From Epiperipatus broadwayi (Eukaryota > Onychophora > Udeonychophora > Euonychophora > Peripatidae): a DNA stretch of 64,000 bases. A program made the translations under genes and the position numbers. Where the stretch lies: assembly GCA_028023455.1 (NCBI GenBank), contig JAQFVV010006336.1, positions 1,504,224 to 1,568,223 of the forward strand, in the 5' to 3' direction. This document shows, piece after piece, positions 61,267 to 64,000 of this stretch; within the stretch, counting starts at the first letter, position 1; each line of letters opens with the position of its first letter. The notes below the pieces were generated by a model. That model did not search any database, was not told the origin of the DNA, and saw only the letters and a list, made by a program, of their open reading frames with translations.

Positions 61267-61365
61267 TTTTTCACACAGATACTGTGCTGTGATCTTCTGA
61301 GATTTTGTTTCTTGTGCAGATTTTTCTACTAAAGTGATTCGACTGTCGTCCTCGGAACCACTCAT
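61267..61365 (-). CDS. Candidate host exon with start codon
   Basis: On the minus strand an ATG at 61365 opens a frame of exactly 33 codons (MSGSEDDSRITLVEK ... AQYLCEK) up to a possible donor AAA/GTGAAGT at 61266. Sequence here is GC-richer and codon use looks protein-like. The frame stays open to 61216 without splicing. The 12-bp target duplication of the hammerhead foldback at 61378 ends one base before this ATG. The protein is not recognised, and a second in-frame ATG lies 12 bases upstream. Confidence 0.35.
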
Positions 61366-61492
61366 AAGTTTCAACATTAAACAATTCAAAACAAAACAAC
61401 ACTCTCCATATAGTAGTGCCATCTTGTGCTAACAAGAGCAATCAATGGATGCCAGAAGGCTTGTGCATAAAATCCCTATCTAGTGCCTACTC

Positions 61493-61551
61493 ATCCAATA
61501 TCCCCAGACTAGTTTCTGGCTTGTGGCCTTCATCAGTGAGGAGCCTTAGAT
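61493..61551 (-). ncRNA. Hammerhead ribozyme motif, intact core (family 2, left arm)
   Basis: Minus strand: distal stem I ATCTAA/TTGGAT (one G-U pair), internal loop, proximal CTCA/TGGG. Core CTGATGA is at 61530-61536. Stem II GGC-CACAA-GCC is flanked by A-A, and GAAA is at 61513-61516. Stem III is the palindrome ACTAGT. Cleavage would be after GTC (61507). Confidence 0.82.
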
Positions 61552-61818
61552 CTGAGAGCACTGCACCTAGATCTTAGGATCTAATGCAACCCTCCAGCAC
61601 CCACCTTTTAACTCTATTTAACTACAAAACTATGAGAATGAAATTGAAAACACTATTAATATTTTCAATCCAAGCTCAATAGCTTATATAGTCAGCTTGG
61701 ATTGAAAATATTAATAGTGTTTTCAATTTCATTCTCATAGTTTTGTAGTTAAATAGAGTTAAAAGGTAGGTGCTGGAGGGTTGCATTAGATCCTAAGATC
61801 TAGGTGCAGTGCTCTCAG

Positions 61819-61877
61819 ATCCAAGGCTCCTCACTGATGAAGGCCACAAGCCAGAAACTAGTCTGGGAATATTGGAT
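61819..61877 (+). ncRNA. Hammerhead ribozyme motif, intact core (family 2, right arm)
   Basis: Distal stem I ATCCAA (61819-61824) pairs perfectly with TTGGAT (61872-61877) and proximal CTCA pairs with TGGG. Core CTGATGA is at 61834-61840. Stem II is GGC/GCC and GAAA is at 61854-61857. Stem III is ACTAGT without a loop. Cleavage would be after 61863. All invariant positions are kept. Confidence 0.85.
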
Positions 61878-62057
61878 GAGTAGGCACTAGATAGGGATTT
61901 TATGCACAAGCCTTCTGGCATCCATTGATTGCTCTTGTTAGCACAAGATGGCACTACTATATGGAGAGTGTTGTTTTGTTTTGAATTGTTTAATAACAAT
62001 TATTGTGCTAGTATGAGATAGTGATCATGTGATGTTTAGTGGTTTAAGTTTCAACAT

Positions 62058-63384
62058 ACGACAAATTAGAAGTCATATGAAATTGATAGATTTGACCATG
62101 CTTGGTGGTTAGGCAAATAGCTTTGCTTGCCATCAGGGTTTCTAAAACCATCAAAATGCTGTAGTATCCAACCTATATTAATCTAAACTCTGTGCCATGT
62201 CTGTGGGACTTTTCATTAAAAAATGCTGCATATTTCCATTTTCCTTGTCTGGACAAATACCTCTACGGATGTATCAAGCCACAAACATAGCAGGAACAGG
62301 ACCAAGGAACCAGGATGGCAATCATATCTCTCCTCACAAACTATTTACTATTCTACCCTTTTGATGATACATTTCTTAATTGCATTATTGAATTATATTT
62401 CTGAACTGTTTTATTTAATTATATTTTATAACGTAACTATTTCTATTAGACTAATCTTACATGTGTATATATATATATATATATATATAGATATATAGAT
62501 ATTTCTATTAGACTAATCTTAGATGTGTATATATATATTGTGTGATCATCTATTTTATATTTATATTTAACCTTTTTCCTTCACTATTCCTCATTGCTAA
62601 CATGTTATATATATTGTGTATTCCATTGCAATGTAAGTTAAAAGTTAATATTTTCATTTAAAATATCTTTCCAATTTCAATTATGTTTGTAAATTAAATA
62701 CGAGTACGTTTCCTTTGTTTTCCAACTTGATCTCCTTGATAATGCCTCTTTTGTCTGCCATTAGCTCCTTACGTATATCTTATTTAGCTATATACATCTT
62801 AAATAATTTTAAACTGTTTTTAGTGCAAAGCAATTAGAAAATGCCTTGCAAAAGATATTTTTATTGTGCTTTATCGAGGAGATTCGAGTTGACAATTTTA
62901 TTAAAATTGGGAAGAAAAAAGGCTTAGACCGCAAAGATATTATGTTGTTACTATCTGTTTTTAATGTCTAATTAGTTTTTCATTAATTCAGAGGAATAGC
63001 GGAGGCCATTAAAACATTACTAACATTTTAAAAGTCATTAATTAAATATATTATTTAACTAAAAAGCTTGAGTTTTCTAATTATATTTTTCCAATGATCC
63101 AGGCATGCAAAACGCATATTTCATAGTACTTTTATGCACATTTAACTATTTGTTCCATAAGTATTCTTGTCCATTGTCTCTCCCTGATGCTAAGCTTGGG
63201 CCAGGTGAGAAAAAAAAAATTATGCATGTCTCAGATAATGTTGTTGGTTAGTAATTAGACTTGGTAGTAGGTGAAGAGGGCTGAGGTCATAATATTCTTG
63301 ATTTAATATCTCATGTATGGGTGGCCTCAAGGCACTTTTGTCTAGTATTCAAACTGAGTTAAACCAACATACATCATCTGACTG
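62058..63384. other. AT-rich region with one small duplication
   Basis: TTCTATTAGACTAATCTTA is duplicated with a 62-bp period (62441 and 62503) around (TA)n. The 91-codon frame at 62223-62498 ends in that TA tract and is not supported. 62240-62330 is GC-richer without clear meaning. Confidence 0.45.
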
Positions 63385-63880
63385 GCACAGTAGATTTTTT
63401 TCCCCACATTTTGTTGACCAACGTGGGCCAAATTTCATTTTTTTTGGAAGAATAGGAATAGGTGATTTGAAAATATAGGTATACAGTAGATTCTTTTCCT
63501 GAATTATGGTGAATTATGGGGCATCCATTTAATAAACATCACAAGCTGTAGGCAACATTTATGTTTTAAATAATAATATATATGTAGAATTTTTTTTCCC
63601 TGGATTTGTATGCATATATATGATTTTTTTTCAATGACATCAAATAATAGATATAGGTAAAATTTTTCTCTGAGTTTGTCGCCATGGGGAAAATGTCATT
63701 TTTTAAAAAAAAATTAGTACCCTGAGAAGTTTCTTTTAGTTTAATATATTTATATAAAAATATATGCATAATTTTTCTGAGTTTTGTTTCCTAATGTGAG
63801 CCAAATGCCATTTTTGTTGGATTAATTAAAAAAAAAGTTAAATGTGTCATAAGGTAAAAAAAATTTTCCATGTTTAGTAT
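63385..63880 (+). repeat. Degenerate tandem repeat, about 70-110-bp period
   Basis: Five or six imperfect units begin with GTAGAATTTTTTTCCCTG-like sequence (about 63389, 63486, 63585, 63655, 63768, 63853). The better ones continue with GAGTTTTGTTTCC and GTGRGCCAAATGCCATTTTT. The array may continue beyond the window edge. Confidence 0.6.
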
Positions 63881-64000
63881 ATATGAAATGAATATTTTAT
63901 ATTTAAAAAGTTAACACTCCATCAGTTTTTTTATGAATATATAATGAAAATAAATATCAGAGTGATAGAAATTTTTTCCTAATGAGCAGTTTTGTCATGG

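Larger units (their letters stand above)
61366..62057. mobile_element. Hammerhead foldback element (family 2) with 12-bp target duplication
   Basis: AAGTTTCAACAT flanks the element (61366-61377 and 62046-62057). The arms 61378-61676 and 61694-61993 are highly similar inverted copies around a 17-bp spacer. The right side has 52 further bases up to 62045, so one arm is 3'-shortened. Each arm read outward gives GGTGCTGGAGGG..., then the hammerhead, then GATGAGTAGGCACTAG, CATCCATTGATTGCTC and a T-rich end. There is no ORF: the 68-codon frame at 61793-61999 is a by-product. The inverted dimer with target duplication is what the PLE pair in this window also shows. This looks like an animal retrozyme- or SINE-like non-autonomous element. 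Confidence 0.8.

Noticed and set aside
61793-61999. 68-codon minus-strand frame
   Set aside because: It lies within the hammerhead foldback, antisense to the ribozyme, and its composition follows the structured RNA sequence.

Overview
The window is about 64 kb of very AT-rich eukaryotic DNA made almost entirely of transposable-element debris. It holds non-LTR, Ty3/gypsy and Penelope-like (PLE) retroelements, long (TA)n tracts, foldback repeats and one 500-N assembly gap (26854-27353). PLEs with a GIY-YIG endonuclease, a tRNA-like SINE head and a Ty3/gypsy element point to an invertebrate animal. The sequence does not identify the species. No complete host gene was found, only two or three short, GC-richer blocks that could be exons.

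Layout. 1-4710: a LINE, plus strand, with a zinc-knuckle ORF1 cut by the window edge and a broken endonuclease/RT ORF2. 5233-5835: an older RT relic. 5985-16795: a giant inverted repeat with 2.4-kb arms around a decayed PLE fragment. Its left arm is split by a 3.1-kb insertion (element A, second copy at 24424) and by a second insertion. 17190-18030: tandem repeats. 18692-18886: a GIY-YIG tail. 19037-19903: a foldback element carrying hammerhead motifs. 22-23.3 kb: tRNA-like SINE remnants and a 208-bp tandem repeat. 24424-26853: element A copy 2, interrupted by an unidentified GC-richer insert that runs into the gap. 27354-42023: a Ty3/gypsy retrotransposon on the minus strand with long terminal repeats of at least 3.16 kb, a long coiled-coil gag and a full pol order (PR-RT-RNaseH-IN), with several breaks. 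42-53 kb: mostly empty AT-rich sequence with three more foldback elements. 53123-55076: two PLE 3' halves fused head to head as a near-perfect palindrome. 55-64 kb: AT-rich sequence, candidate exons, a foldback element at 61378-62045 and degenerate tandem repeats.

The main discovery is a set of hammerhead ribozyme (HHR) motifs read by eye. The core (CTGANGA, stem II, GAAA, tiny palindromic stem III, cleavage triplet) occurs at the 3' end of both PLE copies, where it overlaps the ORF stop codon in the right copy. It also occurs inside short non-coding foldback elements at 19.4, 51.0, 61.5 and 61.85 kb, with decayed versions at 19.5, 45.4, 45.5, 45.9 and 50.6 kb. All the better copies share a two-part stem I. 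Two of the insertions have matching 12-bp target-site duplications, and most are head-to-head inverted dimers like the PLE pair. My inference is that these are non-autonomous, retrozyme- or SINE-like elements mobilised by the PLE machinery. Folding, self-cleavage and genome-wide copy alignment remain to be tested.
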